64,000 nucleotides of DNA from DATGKG01 sp963783145 (GTDB lineage: Bacteria; Desulfobacterota; Binatia; Binatales; Binataceae): assembly GCA_963783145.1 (NCBI GenBank), contig CAWAMM010000002.1, positions 992,001 through 1,056,000 of the forward strand, written 5' to 3'. Under the pieces are notes generated by a model that worked only from the letters and a program-made list of their open reading frames with translations, searched no databases and was not told the DNA's origin. Each line of letters opens with the position of its first letter. The first letter of the stretch is position 1. Made by a program: the position numbers and the translations under genes. Of this stretch, positions 41,122 to 51,205 are shown in pieces.

Positions 41122-42246
41122 ATGGCTGAACATCTCGCGAAAATCGCACGTATCCGCGACGAACTGAATCGCGGCTTCCTGGAACGCTCCGATCTGATCG
41201 ATGGCGCGCTGACTGCGCTGCTGTCATCGAACCATGTACTCGTGATCGGGCCACCGGGGACCGCGAAGTCGATGCTGGCTGACGAACTGTGCCGCCGCAT
41301 TGAGGGCGCGAATTACTTTCAATGGCTGCTGACCAAGTTCAGCACGCCGGAGGAAATCTTCGGCGCGGTCAGCCTCAAAGGCCTCGAAGAGGACGACTAT
41401 CGTCGCGTCACGCTACACAAACTGCCCGAGGCGCATATCGCCTTCCTCGACGAAATCTTCAAGGCGAACTCCTCGATCCTCAACGCGCTGCTGACGGTCA
41501 TCAATGAGCGCGTTTTTCACAACGGTCGCGAGCGCGTGCAGGTGCCGCTCGTCACGATGTTCGGCGCGAGCAACGAGCTGCCTGATGAGGACGAGCTGAC
41601 CGCTCTGTACGACCGCTTCATGTTGCGCTTCATGGTGGACTACATCAGCGAGGAATTTCGCTTCCTCAAGATGCTGGAAGGCTCCAAACCCGAGGCGCGC
41701 ACCGTAATGACATTCGCCGAACTCGACGCGGCGCGCGCAGATACCGCGAATGTCTCTGTGCCCTCCGGCATCATCAGATCCATCGCGGAGCTTCGCCGCG
41801 AACTCGCAACCCAACAAATTGTAGTATCGGATCGGCGCTGGAAGAACTCGCTCGACGTGCTGCGGGCCCATGCGATCGTGCTCGGAAGAAATGCGGTCAC
41901 CGAAGACGATCTGATTTTCCTCGAGCATGTGTTGTGGAAAGATCCCGAGGAGCAGCCGAAGGTTCGCGAGGCGATTCGACGGCTGGTCAAGGGCTACGAG
42001 GAGGAAGCGCGCGAACTCCTTATCCAGAGCCAGGAATTGAAGGAGTACGCCCTCGATCGCCAATGGGAGAGCGAGGAACTGAGGAATCGCGCGCTCATCG
42101 AGGCGCACACCAAGATCGCGAACATCCTGGTCAAGTTCGACAACCTACTGCGCGAGGCGACTGACAGTGGCAAGTCGGTGCAGAGCGCGACCGCGATGCG
42201 CGCGCAAGTGAAGGACCTCCAGCAGAACATGCTGCGGCGGATGTAG
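41122..42246 (+). CDS. MoxR/RavA-type AAA+ ATPase
   Basis: 374 aa from ATG 41122. Walker A is GPPGTAKS (43-50), Walker B is AFLDEIFKA (about 108), with LLTKFSTPEEIFGAVSLKGL and ASNELPDEDELTALYDRF typical of the RavA branch. The C-terminus is a helical, charged arm. RavA acts with the VWA protein ViaA, but no VWA gene lies here. The next gene is recO after 1 bp. A chaperone or assembly role is likely. Confidence 0.88.
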   Translation: MAEHLAKIARIRDELNRGFLERSDLIDGALTALLSSNHVLVIGPPGTAKSMLADELCRRIEGANYFQWLLTKFSTPEEIFGAVSLKGLEEDDYRRVTLHKLPEAHIAFLDEIFKANSSILNALLTVINERVFHNGRERVQVPLVTMFGASNELPDEDELTALYDRFMLRFMVDYISEEFRFLKMLEGSKPEARTVMTFAELDAARADTANVSVPSGIIRSIAELRRELATQQIVVSDRRWKNSLDVLRAHAIVLGRNAVTEDDLIFLEHVLWKDPEEQPKVREAIRRLVKGYEEEARELLIQSQELKEYALDRQWESEELRNRALIEAHTKIANILVKFDNLLREATDSGKSVQSATAMRAQVKDLQQNMLRRM

Positions 42247-42247
42247 C

Positions 42248-43015
42248 GTGCCCATCGAAGAATCAAGCGCCGCCATCGTTTTGCGCGCGCGCGACTATTC
42301 GGAATCCGATCGCATCGTCACGTTACTGACGCGCGACTTCGGCAAGCTCAGCGGAATGGCCAAGGGCGCGAAAGCCTCGCGCAAACGCTTCGAGCGCAAA
42401 CTCGAACCATTCTCGCATGTGATGTTGTATTTTCGCCGTCGCCCCAATGGTCAGTTGGTGTTCGTCACCCGCGCCGAGGCGTCGCCCGACCTTACGCCAT
42501 TCACGATCGAGGACGACCTCACGAAAATCGCGCTCGGCAGCTATATGTTGGAACTCGCCGACGCCTTTACTTCCGAAGAGGCCGAGGCGACCGGCGCGTA
42601 TCGAGTGCTGAGCGAAGCGCTGGAGGCGGTCAGCGTCGGTCGCCCGACCCTCGCGCTGCGGCAAGCATACGAGCTGCGGATGCTGCATTGGGCAGGCTAT
42701 GGGTTGGATTTTGCGCGATGTCGTCAATGCACCGACGGGATATCGGAATCGGCGTACTTTATCATCGCGCGCGGCGGCGTGGTCTGCGCGCGATGCCGCC
42801 CGATGATACCCGACGGCGCTTTAAAGGTTGACGCGGCCAGCGCTTCGGCATTGGTCAACCTCGGCGAGGCGCATTTCACGGACGCTCTCGAATCCAGAGC
42901 GGCCGCGGCTGATGGAGCGCTGGCGATCTCGCGCTTCGTGGCATCGGTGCTGGATCGGAAACTACGATCGATCGCGTTTCTCGATACAGTGCTTTCCGCA
43001 AACGGCGGGCGTTAG
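42248..43015 (+). CDS. recO: DNA repair protein RecO
   Basis: 255 aa. An N-terminal OB-fold (IVLRARDYSESDRIVTLLTRDFGKLSGMAKGAK) and a C-terminal helical region with a four-cysteine zinc site (CRQCTDG and CARC, about 159-180), as in RecO of many bacteria. RecO loads RecA at ssDNA gaps. It starts at GTG 42248, 1 bp after the ATPase stop, so the two are co-transcribed. Confidence 0.92.
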   Translation: MPIEESSAAIVLRARDYSESDRIVTLLTRDFGKLSGMAKGAKASRKRFERKLEPFSHVMLYFRRRPNGQLVFVTRAEASPDLTPFTIEDDLTKIALGSYMLELADAFTSEEAEATGAYRVLSEALEAVSVGRPTLALRQAYELRMLHWAGYGLDFARCRQCTDGISESAYFIIARGGVVCARCRPMIPDGALKVDAASASALVNLGEAHFTDALESRAAAADGALAISRFVASVLDRKLRSIAFLDTVLSANGGR

Positions 43016-43023
43016 ACCGCCGA

Positions 43024-43629
43024 TCATCCGCCGGTAAATTTGTCGCCCGCCTGGTCGCCGATCACTTGCGGCGCCATGTAACCCTTCGAATGATGTTCGA
43101 TGAGAACTATTCCGCAATTGGGCGGCACGTGCGCGTTGTCCCACACGCCAGTGACATGCGCCCACAGCGCCATCATCACACCACCGTGGCTGACGACGAC
43201 AACATCGCGGGCGGAATGCGCCGCCGCGAGACGGTCGAGAATCGGGCCGACGCGCCGCTTCACATCTTCGTAGCTCTCGCCGTCGGGCGGCTCCCATAGC
43301 CATGGCCGCTGCGGATCGAATCCGGGCGCGGTGTAAATTGATTCATAGGACTGGCCCTTGAGCGAGCCGACGTCCCGCTCATGCAGATAAGGCTCGATCT
43401 CCAGAGGCAGCTTTAAAATTTCCGAGATGATTCGCGCCGTCTCGCGCGCCCTGATGTACGGGCTCGTCACCACCACCTCGGTGCGAAATGTCTTCGCGAT
43501 AAAATGCCCAGCCTGCTCGGCCTGTTGATGGCCGAGCTCGGTGAGCGCCAACTCATGCGGGGTGGTGGTGAAAATCCGCTCGCGATTGCCGACACTCTCG
43601 CCGTGTCGGACCAGAATCAATTTGCCCAT
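43024..43629 (-). CDS. Histidine phosphatase (phosphoglycerate mutase-like)
   Basis: 201 aa. The active-site RHGE (8-11) opens the protein, with VVTSPYIRARETARI and VVVSHGGVMMALWAHV carrying the second conserved His. The family removes phosphate from many small molecules; the substrate is not evident. It converges with recO (8 bp apart) and lies 10 bp after the slipin gene. Confidence 0.85.
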   Translation of the reverse strand: MGKLILVRHGESVGNRERIFTTTPHELALTELGHQQAEQAGHFIAKTFRTEVVVTSPYIRARETARIISEILKLPLEIEPYLHERDVGSLKGQSYESIYTAPGFDPQRPWLWEPPDGESYEDVKRRVGPILDRLAAAHSARDVVVVSHGGVMMALWAHVTGVWDNAHVPPNCGIVLIEHHSKGYMAPQVIGDQAGDKFTGG

Positions 43630-43639
43630 TGCTTGTATT

Positions 43640-44410
43640 TCACTTCGATTCGAGATTCTTGCGCATCTGGATAAATGGCTCTATCAGATCGAGGGGCAAC
43701 GGAAACACCGTGGTGGAATTATGATCGGTCGCGATCTCCGCGAGCGTCTGCAGATAGCGCAGCTGTAACGTGATGGGGCTTTTACTCATGATCTCGGCGG
43801 CTTCGGCGAGTTTCTGCGCGGCCTGGAACTCGCCTTCGGCCGCGATCACCTTTGCGCGGCGCTCGCGTTCGGCCTCGGCCTGCGCCGCAATCGCGCGCTG
43901 CATTTCCTGCGGTAGGTCGATGTTCTTGAGCTCGACCAGGGTAACCTTGATTCCCCACGGTTCAGTCTGCGCATCGATGATGGTCTGGATCTGCGCGTTA
44001 AGTTTGTCGCGCTGGCTCAGCAGGTCGTCCAGCTCGGTCTGCCCACCGACCGAGCGCAGCGTGGTCTGCGCAATCTGCATCGTCGCGAAAAGATAGTCGG
44101 CAACCTCGGTCACCGCTTTCGATGGATCGAGCACCCGGAAATACAAGACTGCGCTAACCTTAACCGTCACATTGTCGCGGGTTATGACGTCCTGCGGCGG
44201 AATGTCGAGAGTGACGGTGCGCAAGTCGATGCGCGCCATCTTTTCGAGGACGGGGATGATGAAGGTGACGCCGGGACCTCGATATGGCGTGAGACGTCCA
44301 AGCCGAAACACCACCGCGCGTTCATATTCATTGAGCACCCGGATTCCACCGAGCACAAAAATCACAAAGAAGAAAATTACTACAACCAGCGCCGCTCCTG
44401 CTCCCGCCAT
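43640..44410 (-). CDS. Slipin (SPFH/band-7) membrane scaffold protein
   Basis: 256 aa. One N-terminal membrane helix (about 6-24) then the band-7 domain (RAVVFRLGRLTPYRGPG, TLDIPPQDVITRDNVTVKVSAVLYFRV) and a coiled-coil rich in Ala/Glu. Slipins pair with NfeD proteins and form membrane microdomains or control proteolysis. It lies 21 bp downstream of the NfeD gene. ggagg precedes ATG 44408-44410. Confidence 0.92.
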   Translation of the reverse strand: MAGAGAALVVVIFFFVIFVLGGIRVLNEYERAVVFRLGRLTPYRGPGVTFIIPVLEKMARIDLRTVTLDIPPQDVITRDNVTVKVSAVLYFRVLDPSKAVTEVADYLFATMQIAQTTLRSVGGQTELDDLLSQRDKLNAQIQTIIDAQTEPWGIKVTLVELKNIDLPQEMQRAIAAQAEAERERRAKVIAAEGEFQAAQKLAEAAEIMSKSPITLQLRYLQTLAEIATDHNSTTVFPLPLDLIEPFIQMRKNLESK

Positions 44411-44431
44411 GATGCTTCCCTCCCGATAGTT

Positions 44432-45781
44432 TCAGACTCTTCGAACCCGCACTTCCAGACCGCTTACCGAGGTGATCCGCGCGTGGGCCCCCGGTGGAAG
44501 CACCTCATCGCTGCGCGCGCGCCAGATTTCGCCGTGCACGAAAACCTTGCCCGGAGTATCAGGCGCGACGACTTCGCGCACCTCAGCCATTTCGCCGACG
44601 AGTCCTTCCAGACCGGTTGTAGCGACCCGTCCGTGCTCCCGCGCGACGAAGTATCCGATCAAAAGGATGATGGCGGAAAGCGAGCCCGCCGCGCCGTAAA
44701 CAATGCTGTGCTGGACCGTGAGGTCCGTCTTCGAGGTGTCGATTAGCAGCAGCGATCCGAACAGCAAGGCGATCACGCCACCGATTCCCATCACACCGTA
44801 ACTGGTGACGAACGCTTCCGAGATCAGCATCCCTACGCCGAGCAGCATCAGCAAAAGCCCCGAAAGCGTCACCGGCAAAATCTGAAATGAGGCGAGCGCG
44901 AGAAGCAGGCAAATCGCACCGGCCACCCCCGGAAAATAAACTCCGGGATGCGCGAACTCGAAATACAAGCCGAGCAGCCCCGCCATCAGGAGGAGATATA
45001 CGATGTTCGGATCCGCGAGGGTGTCGAGCACATTCTGACCGAAGGTCATCGAACGCTGGCGCACCACGGCGTCCTTGAGTTGTAGCGTTACTTTGTGACC
45101 TCCGACGTCAACAGTGCGTCCGTCGGCCTGCTTGAGGAGGTCGGGAATGTTGGTCGCAACGATCTCGACCACCTTCGATTCAAGCGCCTCACGATCACCG
45201 ATCATCACGCTTTGGCGCACCGCTTTTTCCGCCCAGTCCTCGTTGCGGCCGCGCTGACGCGCCGTGTTGCGCGCGAGCATCGCGGCGAAGTTCTCGACCT
45301 TGGTGCCGAGGTCGCCCTTCACATCGCCGCCACTCTCAGTCACCGGGTGCGCCGCGCCAATGTTGGTGCCGGGCGCCATCGCGGCGAGGCTGGCCGCCTG
45401 GGTAATGAAGGTTCCGGCTGAGGCCGCACTCGCGCCGGTGGGGGCGACATAAACGATCACGGGAACCGGTGCCGCGAAAAGATCCTTGATGATGCGCTCG
45501 GCCGATGACATCAGACCACCGGGGGTGTCGAGCTCGACTATGAGAGCGCGCGCGCCACCGATTTGCGCCGACGCGATCGAATCCTCCAGGAAGTGCGCCA
45601 CTGCGGGATTTATCGAGCCGTCGATTTTGATCAACTCGACCCACGGACGGCCATCAATAGCTTCGTCCGCATTTGAAGCGGGGCTGTCCGCTGCTGAAGC
45701 GGATGAGAGAAGGCCGGCAATCGCGATCGTTAGCATCGCGACCACTATCGGCCTAGCGATCGATCGCGGCGATGTGATCAC
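44432..45781 (-). CDS. NfeD family membrane-bound ClpP-class serine protease
   Basis: 449 aa: signal peptide (about 10-32), a ClpP-like protease domain (residues about 50-225, with ELDTPGGLMSS and catalytic Ser region GASAASAGTFI), about four membrane helices (240-370) and a C-terminal NfeD soluble domain with OB fold. Such 1510-N-type proteases cleave stomatin-like partners; the slipin partner is the next gene. It overlaps the uracil-DNA glycosylase gene by 4 bp. Start is ATG 45779-45781. Confidence 0.9.
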   Translation of the reverse strand: MITSPRSIARPIVVAMLTIAIAGLLSSASAADSPASNADEAIDGRPWVELIKIDGSINPAVAHFLEDSIASAQIGGARALIVELDTPGGLMSSAERIIKDLFAAPVPVIVYVAPTGASAASAGTFITQAASLAAMAPGTNIGAAHPVTESGGDVKGDLGTKVENFAAMLARNTARQRGRNEDWAEKAVRQSVMIGDREALESKVVEIVATNIPDLLKQADGRTVDVGGHKVTLQLKDAVVRQRSMTFGQNVLDTLADPNIVYLLLMAGLLGLYFEFAHPGVYFPGVAGAICLLLALASFQILPVTLSGLLLMLLGVGMLISEAFVTSYGVMGIGGVIALLFGSLLLIDTSKTDLTVQHSIVYGAAGSLSAIILLIGYFVAREHGRVATTGLEGLVGEMAEVREVVAPDTPGKVFVHGEIWRARSDEVLPPGAHARITSVSGLEVRVRRV

Positions 45782-46569
45782 TTCCGTCCCGGGAGCGGGC
45801 GTCCGAGCGTTCTCATAACCTCTTGTATATCACTCCAGACCAGCCGTTTGTCGCTCGGATTTCGCAAGAGATATGCGGGATGAAACGTGGGCATCATCTT
45901 GATGCCGCGCACCTCGTGCCAGTTGCCGCGCAACTTGCTGATGGGAGTCTTGACCTTGAGCACCGACTGCACCGCGAAAGTGCCCAGGCCGACGATGACC
46001 CGCGGCTTCACGACTTCGATTTGTCGAAACAGGAACGGCTCGCAGGCCTCGACCTCATCGGGTTCGGGATTGCGATTTCCGGGCGGGCGGCATTTGACCA
46101 CGTTGCAGATGTAGACTTCGGAGCGCTGCATGCCCATCCCGCGCTCGATGATGTCGGTGAGCAACTGCCCTGCCCTGCCCACGAATGGCTCGCCTTTCGC
46201 ATCTTCATCGGCACCGGGTCCCTCGCCGATGAACATCAGCTGGGCTTTCGGGTCACCGACGCCGAAGACCAGATTGGTGCGGCCGCCATGCAGCTTGCAT
46301 CGCGTGCAGTTGCCGATGAACTCGCGCAGCACCTCAAGGTCGCCGGTCTTCTCGAGGCCGGGGTATTTCGAGAATAGCTCAACGCTCGCGACGGCCGGCG
46401 CAGGAGGTGCTACAGCCGGAGGCGTCGGCTGGTTTTCGATTATGCTGCGGCGGACCTCGCCGCGAGCTGGAGCAATCGGACGATCGCTCATCGGCAAACC
46501 ATCCATCCCCTCCTCGCGGATCTGATCGAGGTAGTCGCGAACGGAATCGAGTAGCAGTTTGTCGGTCAT
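45778..46569 (-). CDS. Type-4 uracil-DNA glycosylase (4Fe-4S)
   Basis: 263 aa. Four iron-sulfur cysteines, C88, C91, C160 and C176, with the active-site GEGPGADED (115-123) and MMPTFHPAYLLRN near the end: the family-4 UDG of thermophiles and many bacteria. It removes uracil from DNA after cytosine deamination. The N-terminal 70 residues are a Pro/Ala-rich extension. It overlaps the NfeD gene by 4 bp. Start is ATG 46567-46569. Confidence 0.92.
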   Translation of the reverse strand: MTDKLLLDSVRDYLDQIREEGMDGLPMSDRPIAPARGEVRRSIIENQPTPPAVAPPAPAVASVELFSKYPGLEKTGDLEVLREFIGNCTRCKLHGGRTNLVFGVGDPKAQLMFIGEGPGADEDAKGEPFVGRAGQLLTDIIERGMGMQRSEVYICNVVKCRPPGNRNPEPDEVEACEPFLFRQIEVVKPRVIVGLGTFAVQSVLKVKTPISKLRGNWHEVRGIKMMPTFHPAYLLRNPSDKRLVWSDIQEVMRTLGRPLPGRK

Positions 46570-46622
46570 GGCGCGGGAATTATAGGCCGCCCACGTCCTC
46601 TTTGCTGAATGCCGCGACGAGA

Positions 46623-47855
46623 TTATCTAACAGCGCGCAGGGTGCGGGATTTCGCTTTCCGCCCGCGCAAAGCGACGACCCTATCAAGGATAAGATCAGC
46701 GACCTCGTCCTTGGTTAGCTTCGGATGATTCTCTGTTGAGCCATCGATGGCGTAAATCGTCACGATGTTGGTGTCGACGGCGAAACCGGCGCCTTCCTGG
46801 GTCACATCATTCGCGACGATCAGGTCAAGATGCTTACGCTTCAGCTTGTCAAGCGCGTTGGTTTCAAGGTTTTGCGTCTCCGCCGCGAATCCGATCAGAA
46901 TGCGACTGCCCTTCTTGGCCGCGATGCGCGGCATCTCATCGGCGATTGATTCCATTTCGAGTACTAGGCCCTTGGGATTCTTCTTGACCTTGTGCTCGGC
47001 TGGATGCGCGGGGCGGAAATCCGCGATCGCCGCTGCCATCACCAGCGCAGTGGACCAGGGAAAGTTCCGCGAGGTCTCCGCCAGCAGCTCGCGTGCACTC
47101 ACCGTATCGATGCGCTCGACGCCGTAGGGCGTGGCCATCGAGGACGGACCGGCGACGATGCGCGCCTGCGCGCCCCGACGCCATGCCGCGCGCGCGATCG
47201 CGAAGCCCATCTTCCCCGAGGATCGATTCGACACAAAGCGGACGGGATCGATTGCCTCCTGCGTCGGACCGGCCGTGACAAGGATTCGTTCGGATGCGAG
47301 GTCGTGCGGCGACAACATCCGCTCGAGTTCCTCAACGATGAAGGCGGGATCCGGCAGGCGTCCCTTTCCTTCGTAGCCGCAAGCGAGCTCTCCTTCGGCT
47401 GGCTCGATGATCGTGACGCCGCGCGCTTTCAGCTTCGCGAGATTTTCGGCAACCGTCGGATGGGCATACATGTGGACATTCATCGCGGGCGCAAATGCAA
47501 CCGGCGCCTGAGTCGCGAGCAGCACCGTCGTAACGATGTCATCGGCAATTCCGGTCGCGGCTTTCGCAATGATGTCCGCAGTCGCAGGCGCAATCACCAC
47601 CGCATCGGCGCTATCGGCGAGGCGGATGTGGCCGATCTCGGATTCCTGCGTGAGGTTGAACGTGTCGGTCGCAACTGGACTTTGCGCGAGGGTCTGAAGC
47701 GTCAGCGGGGTTATGAACTCGGGAGCGTTGCGCGTCATCATGACGCGAACGTTGGCGCCTCGTGTGACGAGCTGGCGGACAATCTCGGCGGCCTTGTAGG
47801 CGGCAATTCCGCCACTCACTCCGAGGACGATGGTCTTATCTTTGAGTCGCGACAT
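46623..47855 (-). CDS. coaBC: Bifunctional phosphopantothenoylcysteine decarboxylase/synthetase CoaBC
   Basis: 410 aa. CoaC domain: GVSGGIAAYKAAEIVRQL (about 12-29), PAMNVHMYAHP, and the active-site Cys in ACGYEGKGRLPDP (about 157-169). CoaB domain (about 190 onward): GPTQEAIDPVRFVSNRSSGKMG and the C-terminal ANDVTQEGAGFAVDTN. It makes 4'-phosphopantetheine from 4'-phosphopantothenate and cysteine in CoA synthesis. It overlaps a small conserved gene by 20 bp. Start is ATG 47853-47855. Confidence 0.95.
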   Translation of the reverse strand: MSRLKDKTIVLGVSGGIAAYKAAEIVRQLVTRGANVRVMMTRNAPEFITPLTLQTLAQSPVATDTFNLTQESEIGHIRLADSADAVVIAPATADIIAKAATGIADDIVTTVLLATQAPVAFAPAMNVHMYAHPTVAENLAKLKARGVTIIEPAEGELACGYEGKGRLPDPAFIVEELERMLSPHDLASERILVTAGPTQEAIDPVRFVSNRSSGKMGFAIARAAWRRGAQARIVAGPSSMATPYGVERIDTVSARELLAETSRNFPWSTALVMAAAIADFRPAHPAEHKVKKNPKGLVLEMESIADEMPRIAAKKGSRILIGFAAETQNLETNALDKLKRKHLDLIVANDVTQEGAGFAVDTNIVTIYAIDGSTENHPKLTKDEVADLILDRVVALRGRKAKSRTLRAVR

Positions 47856-48105
47856 CGGTTCGCTCGACGACCTCCGCTATCCGTTTCCGAGCGGCGGGCG
47901 AGAGCTCGACTTTTACGAAATAGTCTTTGGGATAGAGGTAGTCCTCGCCGCTCTCGTCGATAACGCGGATCCATTTGTCTTGCTGCGCCTCAGCGTCGGG
48001 AAGTGTGCGATAGACCTTTAATATTTCGAGCGACTCGGGGTTAGATTCGTTCTCGACACACAGAACGAATTGTTCGCCCGCCCTCTTACGACTGCCTGGC
48101 GCCAT
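47836..48105 (-). CDS. Small conserved hypothetical upstream of coaBC
   Basis: 89 aa from ATG 48103-48105. EQFVLCVENESNPESLEILKVYRTLPDAEAQQDKWIRVIDESGEDYLYPKDYF is a pattern I recall from small proteins beside dfp/coaBC in delta-type genomes; function is unknown. It overlaps the coaBC start by 20 bp. The upstream TTG (48111) is possible but overlaps the inositol phosphate synthase stop. Confidence 0.75.
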   Translation of the reverse strand: MAPGSRKRAGEQFVLCVENESNPESLEILKVYRTLPDAEAQQDKWIRVIDESGEDYLYPKDYFVKVELSPAARKRIAEVVERTDVATQR

Positions 48106-48107
48106 CG

Positions 48108-49442
<1,335 letters not shown>

Positions 49443-49451
49443 AATCGGGCT

Positions 49452-49787
49452 TCATGCCTTCTTGAAGCGTGACGGAAAATCGGGGCCGAAGCTCTGTTCA
49501 GGATGTAATTTCTTCGCGCGCTCCAGGAGCACCTCTTCGGTCTCGGGAATTTTCGGATCGGGAATGCAGCAATCGACCGGGCATACCGCCGCGCACTGCT
49601 CCTGGTCGAAAAAGCCGACGCACTCAGTGCACTTGTCCGGCACGATGTAATAGATGTCCTGCATGAGGGCGTCGCCGGTTTTGCCGTCCAGTTCCCACGG
49701 CGCGCCACCTTCGTAGATCGCAGTGTTGGGGCACTCGGGCTCGCATGCACCGCAGTTGATGCACTCTTCGGTTATGACAGTTGCCAT
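49452..49787 (-). CDS. 2[4Fe-4S] ferredoxin (Alvin/YfhL type)
   Basis: 111 aa. Two cluster motifs: CINCGACEPECPNTAIY (about 9-25) and CTECVGFFDQEQCAAVCPVDCC (about 53-75), the second with the enlarged loop typical of the Allochromatium-type ferredoxins. The C-terminal tail is charged. An electron carrier for redox enzymes; the partner is not known. agga precedes ATG 49785-49787. Confidence 0.92.
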   Translation of the reverse strand: MATVITEECINCGACEPECPNTAIYEGGAPWELDGKTGDALMQDIYYIVPDKCTECVGFFDQEQCAAVCPVDCCIPDPKIPETEEVLLERAKKLHPEQSFGPDFPSRFKKA

Positions 49788-49856
49788 TTAGTCGGTCCTG
49801 ATTTTATCGGGGTAACGATGAATGATACGGACGCGGAGTATCTCCGGCAACAGCCG

Positions 49857-50915
49857 TCATCCGTCGTCCGGCATCGAGGCGACCACTTTCTTCGCGAGAT
49901 CGAGGTACGCCTGACTGGCGGGATGCTTTGGGTTGGCGACCGTAATCGGAACGCCGCGGTCGCCGCCCTCGCGAATCTCGGTATAGATAGGGACACGCGC
50001 GAGCACCGGAATCGATTCCTCGGCGGCCATCTTGTCGGCGCCGCCATGCCCGAAGATCTCGTCGCGCTGACCGCAATCGGGACATACGAAGACGCCCATA
50101 TTCTCGACGATGCCAAGGATCGGGCAATGCACCTGGCGAAACATTTTCACCGCGCGTCGCGCATCGAGTAGCGCAACATCCTGCGGAGTCGTGACGATGA
50201 CGGCGCCATCGATCGCAACCTGCTGCGCGAGTGTGAGTTGGGCATCGCCGGTGCCGGGCGGCAAATCGACGATGAGAAAATCCTGGGTGCCCCACAAAGT
50301 GTCCTTAAGGAACTGGCGTACCGCGCCCATCACCATCGGTCCGCGCCAAATTACCGGCGCCTTCTCGCCGAGGAAGAATCCGATCGAGATGAGACTCACG
50401 CCATGCCTCTTGACCGGATAGAAATGCTGATTGTCGACCGCGCGCGGACGTTCGTCGCCGGTGCCGAACATCATCGGAACTGAGGGGCCGTAGATGTCCG
50501 CGTCCATCAAGCCGACGCTGAGGCCTAACTGTGCCAGCGCGACCGCGAGGTTCGCGGCGACAGTCGACTTGCCTACTCCACCTTTGCCGCTGCCAACCGC
50601 GACGACGTATTTGGTTCCGGGCAGCCGCACGCGTCCGGTTTTCTCGCCGAGCTCGGGTTCGATTCGGCGCACACGCAGTTCGACATCATCGAGGCCGAGG
50701 CCGTGCCCGAGCGCCTGATGAATCCCGGCCGCGAGCTTCTGCACGATAGCGTCGTTTTCGGTGACCTGGCGGATGGTGATGGCGAAACCGTTCCCGCCGG
50801 GCTTCGGCGTCACATCCTCGACGATGCCCAACGACAGGATGTCCGTCGGGAAGCCGGGGTATTTGACGCTGCCCAGCGCTTCGATGACAGCTTCAGGGGG
50901 AACTACTTTCGCCAC
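49857..50915 (-). CDS. Mrp/ApbC-family Fe-S carrier ATPase
   Basis: 352 aa from GTG 50913-50915. There is an N-terminal MIP18 domain (about 1-95), then deviant Walker A SGKGGVGKST (109-118), VDLPPGTGDAQLTLAQQ and the CxxC site VCPDCGQ (about 270) that binds the bridging cluster. It carries and delivers Fe-S clusters. The frame extends to 50975 without family sequence and with no ribosome site. Start is uncertain. It lies downstream of a 290-bp gap with two hairpins. Confidence 0.92.
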   Translation of the reverse strand: MAKVVPPEAVIEALGSVKYPGFPTDILSLGIVEDVTPKPGGNGFAITIRQVTENDAIVQKLAAGIHQALGHGLGLDDVELRVRRIEPELGEKTGRVRLPGTKYVVAVGSGKGGVGKSTVAANLAVALAQLGLSVGLMDADIYGPSVPMMFGTGDERPRAVDNQHFYPVKRHGVSLISIGFFLGEKAPVIWRGPMVMGAVRQFLKDTLWGTQDFLIVDLPPGTGDAQLTLAQQVAIDGAVIVTTPQDVALLDARRAVKMFRQVHCPILGIVENMGVFVCPDCGQRDEIFGHGGADKMAAEESIPVLARVPIYTEIREGGDRGVPITVANPKHPASQAYLDLAKKVVASMPDDG

Positions 50916-51205
50916 TAATGCAATTGAATCAGATGTATAAGATTTGTGAAAGTCATGCTCGGCGACGCCGAGCATGACCCCGAGGCTCCCGAGGGGCCTC
51001 GGTGGCCATTATCTTGGCTTTCGCGATGGCGAAATAAAAGCGAAGACGCTGAACTGGCGCGGGTTATTTGGCTTCGTTTGGTAATTCGCGATCATTACAC
51101 AAATTATCTCTGCTCTCGGAGATCACGGCGACGGATTTTCCTCGAATACCTACCGTGATCGTCGCCTTCAAGGATTCTGGATTCGGCTGGCCGAAGCAAG
51201 TACCC
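50916..51205. other. 290-bp gap with tandem hairpins before mrp
   Basis: No gene is supported. It holds two hairpins (50952-50978 and 50980-51002) and otherwise AT-richer sequence than the surroundings (about 51070-51115). It could hold the mrp promoter and the 3' end of the nitronate monooxygenase transcript. Confidence 0.45.
50952..51002. repeat. Two tandem palindromes
   Basis: The first is gtcatgctcggc/gccgagcatgac (12-bp stem, loop gac, 50952-50978). The second is ccgaggc/gcctcgg (7-bp stem, 9-nt loop, 50980-51002). No T-run follows on either strand. The first has the look of a dispersed palindromic repeat. Confidence 0.6.
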
